The notes beneath the pieces were generated by a model. It did not search any database and was not told the origin of the DNA. It worked only from the letters and a program-made list of their open reading frames with translations. A stretch of DNA of 64,000 nucleotides from Pseudomonas sp. RIT288 (lineage in GTDB: Bacteria; Pseudomonadota; Gammaproteobacteria; Pseudomonadales; Pseudomonadaceae): the NCBI RefSeq assembly GCF_000631985.1, contig NZ_JFYN01000013.1:62001-126000 (forward strand), in the 5' to 3' direction. The position numbers and the translations under genes are program-made. Within the stretch, counting starts at the first letter, position 1. Each line of letters starts with the position of its first letter. Positions 22,101 through 29,400 of this stretch are shown here, in pieces.

Positions 22101-22898
22101 GTGATCGCGGTACGGCACCGGCGACCCGACCTGCGCGGTCTGGCCAAGCAGATGCGCGCGGGTTTCGCGGCGCACCACATCAAGGGCGACGTGATCCATG
22201 ATCAGGTGGTGGAACAGCAACAGCGCGACCACGCGACCGTTGGCCGGGTCCATGGCGTAGACCAGACGCAGCAGCGGCGCCTGCTGGATATCGAGGCGGA
22301 AGAACCGTGGGTCGTGGCGTTCCAGCAGTTGCGTCAGCACATCCGCGCCCGGCGCGAGGGCGATTTCTTCGCAGTGCAGACGAGCCTGCCGCTGCACCAC
22401 TTGCAGCGGCTCATCCAGGCGTTCCCAGACGAACGCGGTGCGCAGGATGTCGTGGCGCTCGATCATCCACTGCAACGCCTCGGCGAAGGCCTCCAGACGT
22501 GCGCGGCTGTCAAAGGCGAACCGCGCTTGCGACACGTACGGGTCGCCGGCGGGCGCCGACAGGTGCAGATAGAGCATGCCTTCCTGCAGCGGCGCCAGCG
22601 GGTAAATGTCCTGCAGGTTGGCGGCGCCGCCAGGCACATTGGCTACCATGCGGTCGATGGTCGGCTGATCCAGCGTCACCAGCGGCAGCATGTCCGGGGT
22701 GATGCGAAACGCCGGGCTCAGCCAATCGCCACCGTGCTGCGCGACCAGCTCCAGCAGTTGCGCCTTGTGTTCGCTGAGGCTGTCCCACAACGCATCGTCC
22801 AGTGCGTCGTCGCTGCCCAGAATGACCAGGTCTTCATCTTCCTGTTGAAGGCGGATCGCATGGGTGGAAAGAACAGCCATCAGTTCGCTGAAATGCAT
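9885..22898 (-). CDS. NRPS2: lipopeptide synthetase, modules 3-6
   Basis: Four-module synthetase of 4337 aa. The start chosen is the ATG at 22898 (MHFSELMAVLST), where a TubC-type docking domain of about 55 residues begins, with GCAGG ahead of it; the frame stays open further upstream to 23099, but that extension is repeat and non-coding sequence. Domain order is docking, then four C-A-T modules with T-domain serines at about residues 1096, 2155, 3216 and 4295. All four C domains carry the dual C/E motif or a close variant. Pocket residues predict Thr, Leu, Leu and Ser. There is no epimerase or thioesterase domain. The stop overlaps the GTG of NRPS3, and 244 bp containing a palindromic repeat separate it from NRPS1. 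Confidence 0.96.
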   Translation of the reverse strand: MHFSELMAVLSTHAIRLQQEDEDLVILGSDDALDDALWDSLSEHKAQLLELVAQHGGDWLSPAFRITPDMLPLVTLDQPTIDRMVANVPGGAANLQDIYPLAPLQEGMLYLHLSAPAGDPYVSQARFAFDSRARLEAFAEALQWMIERHDILRTAFVWERLDEPLQVVQRQARLHCEEIALAPGADVLTQLLERHDPRFFRLDIQQAPLLRLVYAMDPANGRVVALLLFHHLIMDHVALDVVRRETRAHLLGQTAQVGSPVPYRDHLAKARLRLDEQVHEGFFREMLADIDEPTLPCGLQDVQGDGQGIEEALLMLDTDFSRQLRGQARQLGVSVASLMHLALARVLGQLSGRTAVVFGTVLLGRMEAGEGGEQALGMFINTLPLRVDVGQDGVRAGVLATHRRLTALLGHEQTSLALAQRCSAVAVPTPLFSAILNYRHSSSEEIAEVSELAPGVQVLGARERTNYPLTINIDDLGEDLRITALADAALGAERIAAYLHSALHSLLQALQLTPDAPLQRLNILPAAEREYLVHGVNSPLPQFPETPLIHQQFEAHAAARPEATALLFEEQALSYGELNRRANQLAHHLLAQGIRPDQRVAICVERGPQMLIGLLGVLKAGAGYVPIDPAYPLERIAYTLQDSAPVAVLTQADTLDRVGVLNVPIIDLDSVQLQAELSSNPQIPELSPSHLAYVIYTSGSTGLPKGVMVEHRNVVRLFSATHDGFNFNPQDVWALFHSFAFDFSVWEIWGALAFGGQLLLVPQAVSRSPDDCYALLCRSGVTVLNQTPSAFRQLIAAQGRSPLQHSLREVIFGGEALEPGLLKPWYARVGNAGTRLVNMYGITETTVHVTYRPLEAADALLVGHSPIGVGIPDLQLYVLDAQREPVPVGVIGELYVGGAGVARGYLNREALTAERFIADPFSGRAEARLYKTGDLARRNADGSLEYLGRNDDQVKIRGFRIELGEIEARLAACAGVREAVVIAREDSPGDKRLVAYWLAAEGTEPSAAQLRDELLLSLADYMVPSAFVRLDALPLTTNGKLDRKALPQPDCDAFARRGFEAPLGPVETLIAGIWQTLLGVEQVGRHDNFFELGGHSLLAVKLIERMRQHDLQCDVRVLFGQPSVAALAATLSHRHTLRVPDNLIAADCTRITPDMLPLATLDQAAIDRVVASVPGGVGNVQDIYGLAPLQAGILYHHLATSAGDPYVLQAQFAFAGLTQIKAFVRALNAVIARHDILRTSVVWEGLEQPVQVVWREAPLALERVDADLLEGDVLEQMQARFDPRHYRLDLRRAPLMRLAYTEDREQQRWVGILLLHHIVLDHTALEVLLAEMNDSLYPSGADLPMPVQYRNYVAQAQQHADTPAHEAFFRDMLGDIDEPTVAFGVQDVHGDGSSIVDSEQALDASVAERLREQARRLGISAASLVHQAWGQVLAQVSGREEVVFGTVLLGRMQGGEGADRALGMFINTLPLRVSVGATAVQQGVRATHERLAQLLAHEQASLSLAQRCSGVAASLPLFSSLLNYRHSAAQPAGVAWDGIEILSSRERSNYPLVVSVDDLGTGFRLSVQALPQVDGARVCDYLQTALHNLLSALEHNPVTPLRQISVLSPSERQRVLVGFNITGRDYPQAQTVQRLFEAQAAARPEALAAVQGAQQLRYGELNQRANRLAHHLIGLGVQPDDRVALCARRSPDMLVALLAILKAGAGYVPVDPAYPPERIAYLLQDCAPVAVVAQASIRDLLGGVPIIDLDRDDWQHLSGANPQLPALTPNHLAYVIYTSGSTGQPKGVMVEHATLENLVHWHAEAFDLQAGSQTASVAGFGFDAMAWEVWPALCVGATLHLPPPSIRNEHLDELLDWWCAQPLQVSFLPTPVAEYAFSRQLQHPTLRTLLIGGDRLRQFSRQQTFAVINNYGPTEATVVATSGPVSLAPPLHIGRPIANARVYVLDAEQRPVPVGVAGELYVGGAGVARGYLNRPELTAAQFLFDPFSDEPRARMYRTGDQARWLADGNIEYLGRNDDQVKLRGVRIELGEIEAALGSHAALQEAVVLVRDGRLIAWFTERTAVDIQQLHAHLQARLPDALLPAAYVRLDALPLTANGKIDRKALPEPEHGAWLSREYEAPHGAVETALAQIWIDVLKVERVGRHDNFFELGGHSLLAVSLIERMRQIDLAADVRVLFNQPTLAALAAAVGSGREIEVPANRIPPGCTHITPDMLSLTELDQASIERIVATVPGGAANVQDIYPLAPLQEGILYHHLSAEQGDPYLLQSRLIFDSVERLRTFSHALQQVIARHDILRTSVVWEGLASPQQVVWRQAPLVVQAVPLDPAQGDVLEQLHARFDARHNRLDLSQAPLMRIVYAEDPAQQRVVAIILFQHLILDHTAMEVVGQEMRAFMFDQADSLGTPMPYRNYVAQARLGASEQEHETFFRDMLGDIDEPTLPFGLHDVQGDGGDIEEAQQAVDAGLTLRLREQARQLGVSPASLMHLAWAQVVGVLANRRDVVFGTVLLGRLQGGEGADRTLGVFINTLPLRVDVSEGVRSAVKTTHARLTALLAHEHAPLALAQRCSAVSGAPLFSALLNYRHTVAETQPRDGQGIWEGVQLLGGEERSNYPLTLSVDDLGTGFSLSVLALAQIGAQRICGYLHTALEHLVHALEQAPQRPLNRLPILSVEEYQRLLIGFNPTAAAYPRGATIQALVQVQAEQHPQALAVVQGTQQLTYAQLNQQANRLAHHLLGLGVQPDDRIAVCLQRSPQMLVALLAILKAGAGYVPIDPAYPAERIAYLLQDSDPVAVLAQGATRELLGRVPVIDLDHVLWEHLPETNPQLPTLTPAHLAYVIYTSGSTGQPKGVMVEHATLENLVHWHCEAFDLRAGSHTASVAGCGFDAMAWEVWPALCVGATLHLPPQSISNEHLAELLDWWRAQPLQVSFLPTPIAEYAFSRELSHPTLRTLLIGGDKLRQFSREQTFAVINNYGPTEATVVATSGQIHAGQLLHIGRPMSNARVYLLDEQQRPVPVGVAGELYVGGAGVARGYLNRPELTAERFLEDPFSDEPQARMYRTGDLARWLADGNIEYLGRNDDQVKLRGVRVELGEIEAALSSHAAVQDAVVLVREARLIAWFTARTTVDIEDLRAHLQARLPQALVPAAYVRLEALPLTANGKLDRKALPEPDQDAWLSREYAAPQGPVETALAQVWAEVLQVEQVGRHDNFFELGGHSLLAVNLIERMRQLGLSTDVRVLFSQPTLAALAAAVGSGREVAVPDNLIPLGCTHITPDMLTLLQLDQQSLERIVATVPGGAVNVQDIYPLAPLQEGILYHHLSAGQGDPYLLQSRLAFDSLERVQAFAAALRQVMTRHDILRTGVVWEGLAMPVQVVWREAELPLQEVAFDPAAGDVLAQLFERFDARHYRIDLSQAPLVRLVYAQDPANDRVVAMLLFHHIAMDHTALEVVQQELQALLFGHGETLIPAVPYRNYVAQTRLGVSEQEHEGFFRAMLGEIDEPTLPFGLLDVHGDGHDIEEVRQRLPEGLARRLRSQARQMGVSVASLFHLAFAQVLAATSGHERVVFGTVLLGRMQGGTGADRGLGMFINTLPLRVDLGDISVRAGVRATHSQLTALLGHEHASLALAQRCSGVAAPSPLFSAMLNYRHSVSEEQLQANRLAWQGIENLSSEERTNYPLSFNVDDLGQGFDLTAMTPSQIGAARVCGYMQQALAGLVEALEQTPQQALNRLPVLADAERQQLLFGLNATAVDYNLEQTIHGLFEAQVARSPQAPAVVAGEQQLSYAELNARANQLARHLRELGIGPDARVALCVERGLDMVVGLLAILKAGGGYVPLDPAYPLERLAYMLEDSVPLAVLVQGSTRSLLGDAGVPVIDLDQPHWQALPTDNLSLAELTPQHTAYVIYTSGSTGQPKGVINEHAGVVNRLLWMQDAYQLTASDTVLQKTPFSFDVSVWEFFWPLMTGARLVMARPEGHKDPKYLSEVIEREHITTLHFVPSMLDVFLAHADTARCTSLRQVMCSGEALPGSVVRRFKQQLPGSELHNLYGPTEAAVDVTAWRCAGPLESTPDNTPIGKPIANTRMYILDTRQQPVPHGVAGELYIGGVQVARGYLNRPELNAERFLNDPFLANGRMYRTGDVARYLPDGNIEYLGRNDDQVKIRGLRIELGEIQARLTRIDGIQEAAVLAREDASGDKRLVAYYTGARLEVDVLRSHLLEHLPDYMVPALFVHLDALPLSPNGKLDRKALPAPDQAALPVREYEAPVGDVEITLARLWAELLNVERVGRHDHFFELGGHSLLAVSLIGRLRQEGMEADVRSLFEHPTLAGYAAITERMEIVL
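13130..16314 (-). other. NRPS module 5: C/E-A(Leu)-T
   Basis: The C domain has YHHLSAEQGDPY (dual C/E type), but the catalytic HHxxxDH reads FQHLILDH, with Gln replacing the first, non-catalytic His. The A pocket is DAWFLGNVVK, Leu. T-domain Ser is at 13251-13253. Confidence 0.83.
16315..19491 (-). other. NRPS module 4: C/E-A(Leu)-T
   Basis: The C domain has YHHLATSAGDPY and HHIVLDH, dual C/E type. The A pocket reads DAWFLGNVVK, Leu. The A domain shares a KLRGVR segment and AWFTERT with module 5 that the other Leu modules lack, which points to duplication. T-domain Ser is at 16434-16436. Confidence 0.83.
19492..22898 (-). other. NRPS module 3: docking-C/E(variant)-A(Thr)-T
   Basis: The A pocket reads DFWNIGMVHK (FDFSVW, LNQTP, VIFGGE, NMYGITETTVH), the standard Thr code; Thr3 is the usual lactone partner in this lipopeptide class. 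The outer dual C/E motif is changed to YLHLSAPAGDPY (residues 110-121), with Leu in place of the first His. The catalytic HHLIMDH is intact. T-domain Ser is at 19611-19613. Confidence 0.83.
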
Positions 22899-23142
22899 GG
22901 GATAACCTGCTGTAAATACGAGAAAAAGGAGCGCGCAGCCGCGAGTCCGTGCCTGCTGCGCGCAGCCTGGAAAAACTAAAACATCGGGGCCTGGGGGGCT
23001 GACATGGGAAGCGGGGACAAGCTGCCGGCTCGGTCGCCGCAGTCCCCCTGTAGGAGCTGCCGCAGGCTGCGATCTTTTGCTCTTGCTGTTAAAAGCCAAA
23101 TCAAAAGATCGCAGCCTGCGGCAGCTCCTACAGGGATTTGGG
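22899..23142. other. NRPS1-NRPS2 intergenic spacer
   Basis: This 244-bp non-coding stretch lies between two genes expected to work as one assembly line. It holds a long inverted repeat (23047-23134) and the ribosome binding site of NRPS2. No promoter could be assigned by eye. Confidence 0.7.
23047..23134. repeat. REP-type inverted repeat (GTAGGAGCTGCCG family)
   Basis: Two near-perfect inverted arms (CTGTAGGAGCTGCCGCAGG... and its complement) lie around a short centre rich in AAAG. The same family recurs at 38495, 43253, 57421 and 62211. In RNA it would fold into a long hairpin directly after the NRPS1 stop. Confidence 0.85.
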
Positions 23143-26100
23143 TCAGAGCCGGCGTTTGCGGGTGAGACTCGGGATGGTGGTTTGCGGGATGAACACTTGC
23201 TGCGCCTCGGGCGTGGTGCCGAGCGCCAGCGCCGCCAGCGTCGGCTGGCTGAACAGCGCGCGGGCGTCGGTGTGCAGGCCGCTCTGGCGCATGCGCGCCA
23301 CCAGACTCACCGCCAGCAATGAATGCCCGCCCAGTTCGAAGAAGTTGTCGTGCCGCCCGACCTGTTCGACGCCGAGCACCTCGCCCCAGATCTGCGCCAG
23401 CGCGGTTTCGACTTCCCCCTCGGGTGCCACGTAAGGGCGATTGATGACTGCGTCGGCTCCCGGTTCCGGCAGGGCTTTGCGGTCTATCTTGTCGTTTGGC
23501 GTCAGCGGCAACGCATCGAGCAGCACAAATGCACCGGGCACCATGTATTCCGGCAGGCGCTCCAGCACATGCGCGCGCAAGGCCTCCAGATGTGGGACTT
23601 CCACGCCGGAGCGCACGGTGTACCAGGCCACCAGACGCTCATCGCGCACCATCACCACCGCTTGGCGAATTGCCGGATGTTCGATCAACCGCGCCTCGAT
23701 TTCCCCCGGTTCCAGACGCAAGCCACGCAGCTTGATCTGGAAGTCATTGCGACCGAGGAATTCCAGCTCGCCGTGGTTGTTGTAGCGCGCCAGATCCCCC
23801 GTTCGATACAGGCGATCACCCGCAACAAACGGGCTGTCGATGAAGCGCTCGGCCTGCATTTCCGGCAGTTTGTGATAACCGCGTGCCACGCCGACGCCGC
23901 CAATGTGCAACTCACCGCTGACACCTTGTGGTACCGGTTGACCGTACGCATCGAGCACGTACAGCCGGGTATTGCTCAGTGCTGTGCCGATTGGCACCAC
24001 GTTGTCCGGCACCGGCATATGCGGTTCCAGCGTCCAGCTCGTGCTGTCCACCGTGGTTTCAGTCGGCCCGTAAACGTTGTGCAAACGCACCCACGGCAGG
24101 CGATCGCGCACCTGCCGCGCCAGCGCCGCACTGAGTTCGCCGCCACCGTTGAGCACATCGGTCAGGCTGATGCACTGCTCGACACCGTCCTGTTCGATGA
24201 ACTGCTGCAACAGCGCCGGGACGAACTTGACCACCGTCACCTGCTGCTCGCGAATGGTCTGCACCACATACGCCGAATCGCGGTTGCCGTCCGGTCGCGC
24301 CAGTACCAGACGCATCCCGGAACACAGCGGCCAGAAGATCTCCCACACCGAACTGTCGAAGCTGAACGGTGCCTTTTGCAGCAACGCACCGTGCTCGGTC
24401 GGCGGCGAAATCTGCGCCCCCCAATGCACCATGTTGCAGGCGCTGCGATGCTCGATCATCACGCCTTTGGGCAATCCGGTAGAGCCCGAGGTGTAGATCA
24501 TGTAGGCGAGGTTCGAAGCATTCAGGCCCGGCACCTGCGGATTGCCTGACGGCTGCTGCTCCCAACTGCCGTGCTCCAGATTGATCAGCGTCACACCCGG
24601 CTCGCCCAGCAATTGCCGCGTGGCGCCCTGCACCAGCAGTGCGACCGGCGCACTGTCCTGCAACATGTAGTTCAAGCGCTCCAGCGGGTAGTCCGGATCC
24701 AGCGGCACATAGGCGCCGCCAGCCTTGAGGATGCCGAGCAAACCAACGATCAGATCCAGCCCGCGCTCGACGCAGATCGCCACCCGCGAGTCCGGTTGCA
24801 CACCGAGTTCACGCAGATGATGAGCCAGGCGATTGGCGCGTTCGTTGAGTTCGCGATAAGTCAGACTACGTTCACCGCTCTGCAGGGCGATCGCTTCAGG
24901 TTTGCGTCGCACCTGTGCTTCGAACAACCTGTGCAACGGCTGGTCCAGCGGACAATCGACCTTGGTGGCGTTGAAGGTGATCAGCAAGCGTTGCAGCTCT
25001 TCGGGTGGCAGGATCGGCAAGCGGTTCAACGGCTGTTGCGGTGTCTGCTCCAACGCCTGCACCAGGCCGCTTAACGCCGCTTGCATATAACCGCAAATCC
25101 GTTGCGCGCCGATCTGCGCCACGGCCCTGCCGGTGAGACGCAAGCCGTTGCCAAAATCATCCACGCTCATGGTCAGCGGGTAATTGGTGCGTTCCTCGTT
25201 GGCCAGGGTTTCGATGCCTTGCCAGGCCTGGCTGGACGGCTCCAGCAGTTCGGACTCGTCACTGTGCCGATAATTGAGCAGCGCGCTGAACAACGGTGAC
25301 GGCGAGGCGACGCCGCTGCAGCGCTGGGCCAGTGCCAGCGACGCGTGTTCATGCCCGAGCAGCGCGGTCAGCCGCGCATGGGTGGCGCGCACGGCGTCCA
25401 GCACTCCGGCATCAACATCGATGCGCAGCGGCAAGCTGTTGATGAACACGCCCAGCGCCCGGTCGGCGCCCTCGCCGCCTTGCAGGCGCCCCATCAACAC
25501 GGTGCCGAACACTACGCGCTGCTGGCCGGACGTCGCCGCCAGCACCCGCGCCCACGCCAGATGAATCAGGCTCGCGACACTGACCCCGGCGTGTCGCGCC
25601 TGCGTACGCAAGCGCTGATAGACGTCAGCCGGCAGCGCCTGCTGCGCTTCGTCGATGCCGCGCCCGTCGCCCTGCACTTCCTGCAAGCCGAATGGCAGGG
25701 TCGGCTCGTCGATGTCCGCCAGTTGCTCACGGAAAAACGCCTCGTGTTCCTGCTCGCTGACGCCCAGCCGCGTCTGCGCCACGTAATTGCGATACGGCAC
25801 CGGCGGCGCCAGCGCCACGACCTGCCCCGACAGACTCGCCTGCATTTCGCCGCGCATCACTTCCAAAGCGATGTGATCCATGGCCAGGTGATGGAACAGC
25901 AAAATCCCCACCACCCGATCCAGCGCCGGATCACGGGCATACACCAGGCGCATCAGCGGCGCCTGGCTGACGTCGAGGCGATAACGCCGGGCGTTGAAGC
26001 GCGCGTGCAACTGCTCGATGATCGGGCCGTTGGCCGGATCCAGTTCGATCTCCTGCAACGGCAGAATCGCGTCGCGCCACACCACCTGCACCGGGGTGGT

Positions 26101-26449
26101 CAGACCTTCCCAGAGCACTGAGGTGCGCAGAATGTCGTGGCGCGCCATGACCTCGCGCAGCGCTGTAGCGAAGGCCTCGACGCGTTCCAGACTGTCGAAC
26201 GCCAGTTGCGATTGCAGCAGATACGGATCGCCCTGCTCGGCGGTGATGTAGTGGTAGAGAATGCCTTCCTGCAGCGGTGCCAGCGGGTAGATGTCCTGCA
26301 CGTTGGCGGCGCCGCCCGGCACCGTGGCAACGATCCGTTCGATGTCCGTCTGCTGCAGTTGCACCAGCGGCAGCATCTCCGGGGTGATGTGCGTGCAATC
26401 GGCGGCGATGCGGTTGGCCGGCACTTCGATTTCCCGGCCGCTGCCGACC
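23143..26449 (-). other. NRPS module 2: C/E(variant)-A(Glu/Asp)-T
   Basis: The outer dual C/E motif reads YHYITAEQGDPY (residues 1101-1112), Tyr replacing the second His; the catalytic HHLAMDH is intact. The A pocket reads DSWKLGVVDK (FDSSVW, VKFVP, LNGGG, NVYGPTETTVD). Lys at position 278 suits a side-chain carboxylate, and the LGVVDK end resembles Glu/Gln codes. Glu or Asp is therefore predicted without deciding between them. T-domain Ser is at 23320-23322. Confidence 0.75.
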
Positions 26450-29400
26450 GAAGCCGCCAGCGCCGCCAGGGTCGGCTGACTGAACAGCACGCGCACGTCG
26501 CTGCTCAGATCGAGCTGACGCATGCGTTCGATCAGAGTCACCGCCAGCAACGAATGTCCGCCGAGCTCGAAAAAGTGATCGTGACGCCCGACCCGCTCGA
26601 CTTGCAGCACGTCCGCCCAGATCTGCGCCAGGGCGATTTCGACCTCCCCCTGCGGCGCCTCGTATTCGCGGCGGATCAAATCTTCCGCGCCGGGCGCCGG
26701 CAGCGCCTTGCGATCAACCTTGCCGTTGGCGGTCAGCGGCAGCGCCGGCAGACGCACATAGGCGCTCGGCAGCATGGCACTGCTCAGGCGAGTTTTCAGG
26801 TACGCGTGCAGCTCATTGATGTCCAGAGGCGCCTGCTCGGTGAACCACGCCAACAATTGTCCGTCGCGCACCAGCACCACCGCTTCGCGCACCGCCGCAT
26901 GGCGGGTGAGTGCGCTCTCGATCTCCCCCGGCTCGATCCGGATGCCACGGATTTTCACCTGATCGTCGTTGCGGCCCAGATACTCCAGATTGCCGTCGGC
27001 GCGCCAGCGTGCGAGGTCGCCGGTGCGGTACAGGCGTGCGCCCGGTTCAGCGCTGAACGGATCAAGCAGGAAGCGCTCGGCGCTCAGCTCTGCGCGGTTC
27101 AGGTAACCGCGAGCCACACCGTCCCCGCCGACATACAACTCGCCCGTCACGCCCAGCGGCACCGGTTGCTGCTGCTCGTCGAGCAGATATACCGTGGCGT
27201 TGCTTACCGGTTTGCCGATGTGCAGCGCCTGCCCGGCGTGGATGCGCCCCGAGGTTGCCACCACCGTGGCCTCGGTCGGCCCGTAGTTGTTGATCACTTC
27301 GAACGACTGTTGACGCGGGAACTGGCGCAGGCGATCGCCACCGATCAGCAGCGTGCGCAACGTCGGGTGATCGAGCTGGCGGCTGAACGCGTATTCGGCG
27401 ATCGGCGTCGGCAAAAAGCTCACGTCCAGCGGCTGCGCACGCCACCAGTCGAGCAGCGCATCGATGTCTTCGTTGCCCTCGCTGACCGGCGCCAGGTGCA
27501 GGATCGCGCCCACGCACAGCGCCGGCCAGACTTCCCAGGCCATCGCGTCGAAACCGAAGCCAGCGAGGCTCGAGGTATGGCTACCGGCGCGCAGGTCGAA
27601 AACGTCAGCGTGCCAATCGACCAGATTGCACAGGGTGCGGTGCTCGACCATCACCCCCTTGGGCAGGCCAGTCGAGCCGGAGGTGTAAATCACGTAAGCG
27701 AGGTTGGCCGGAGTCAGTCCCGGCACCTTCGGCGCGCCGATATTGGCGGCGGACCAGCTCGGGCGATCCAGCTCGATCACCGGCACCGACAACGCCGGCA
27801 AAAGCCCGCGCAGCGCTCGCTGGGTCAGCACCGCGATTGGCGCGCTGTCTTCCAGCAGGTAGCTCAGGCGCTCGGCCGGATGCGCCGGATCCAGCGGTAC
27901 ATACGCGGCGCCAGCCTTGAGGATCGCCAACAGCCCGACCAGTGTGTCGAGCCCGCGCCGGGCAACGATCGCCACCCGGTCATCCGGACGCACACCGAGA
28001 TCGAGCAGATGATGAGCGAGCGCGTTGGCGCGTTGATTGAGGTCGGCATAGGTCAGGCTTTGCCCCTGATCAACCGCCGCCAGCGCCTGCGGCCGTAGCG
28101 TCGCCTGCGCTTCGAAACGCTGATGAAGGGTCGTCGGAGCCGGGTATTGCACCCGCGTGGCATTCCACTGTTGCAGCAGCGCGGTTTCTTCGGGCGTGCT
28201 CAGGTCGAAATCCGCCACCGCCAGATTCACCGCTTCCAGCCCCTGCTCCAGAATCAGCAACCAGCGTTCAGCCAATGCCTTGACTTCATCGGCATTGAAA
28301 TACGCCTCGCTGTAGATCAGGTACAGCCGCGCGTCGTCATTGGTCAGATTGCTCAGCAAATGCACCGCCAGCGGTGTGGCCTCTTCGACGTTCGAGGCCT
28401 TGATGATCCGTCCCGAGGCCTCGCCGTAGCGATAATCGTGAGTGCCCTGCTCGTAGGAAACAGTGACTTCGAACAGCTGCGAGCGCTCCTCGCGCAGCAA
28501 GCCCAAGGCACGATTCATCTCACTGACCGGGTAGCGCTGATGGCGAAAGTCCTGGCGCAGCTCATCACGAATTGCCCTGACCAGTTCAGCGAACGTGCAT
28601 TGGCGACCAAAACCCATGCGCACCGCACTGACCTGCGCGAACAACCCGAGGGTGGATTTGAAGCGCGCGCCGGAGCGGTTGAGAATCGGCAGCCCCACCA
28701 CCCATTCGTCACGTTGCGCGGTGCGGCTGAAGTAGACATGCAGCGCCGCCAGCTGCACATGGAACGCCGAGGCGCCGTACTCCCGGGCCACCTGCTGCAT
28801 GCGCTCGTGCAGCAGCGCCGGCAAAGGCTGCGCATAGACTTGCGTCTGCGCGGTTTGGCCGGCCAGGCTCTGCTGATGCCGCGGCAGCAACAGCGGCTCG
28901 GGCAATTGTCGGTACTTGTCCAGCCAGTAGGCACGATCCTGCGCATAACGCGGCGATGCTTGATAGCGCGCATTGTCCTCGATGAAGTCGATGTACGACG
29001 GCGCCGAAACGGGTGTCGGTTGGCTGTGCGCCAGCGCGTTGTAGATCTCGTCCAGCGACTTGAACATTGCGCCGAAGCCCCAGCCATCGACGATCAAGTG
29101 ATGAGCCTGCACGGACAGCCAATGTCGCTGCTCATCGAGGCGGATCAACAGAAAGCGCAACAGGCAGCCGCCGTCCAGTACAAAGGGCTGATCGATGCGC
29201 GCCTGCACCAGTGCCCGCGCCGCCGATTCCGGGTCGCTGTGCGCCGACACATCGTCGATCGGCATCGGCACCATTACTGACCGGGCGAACTGCTGCAACG
29301 GCAAGCCATCTGCACCGGCGCCCGGCAGCAGAATCGTGCGCAGCGCGTCATGCCGGGCCACCAGCAACTCCAGCGCAGCCTGCATCCGCGCTGGATCCAG

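Noticed and set aside
22899..23099. N-terminal extension of NRPS2 to an ATG at 23099
   Set aside because: The extension would read through half of a REP repeat and has no domain resemblance, while the ATG at 22898 begins a docking domain and has a ribosome binding site.
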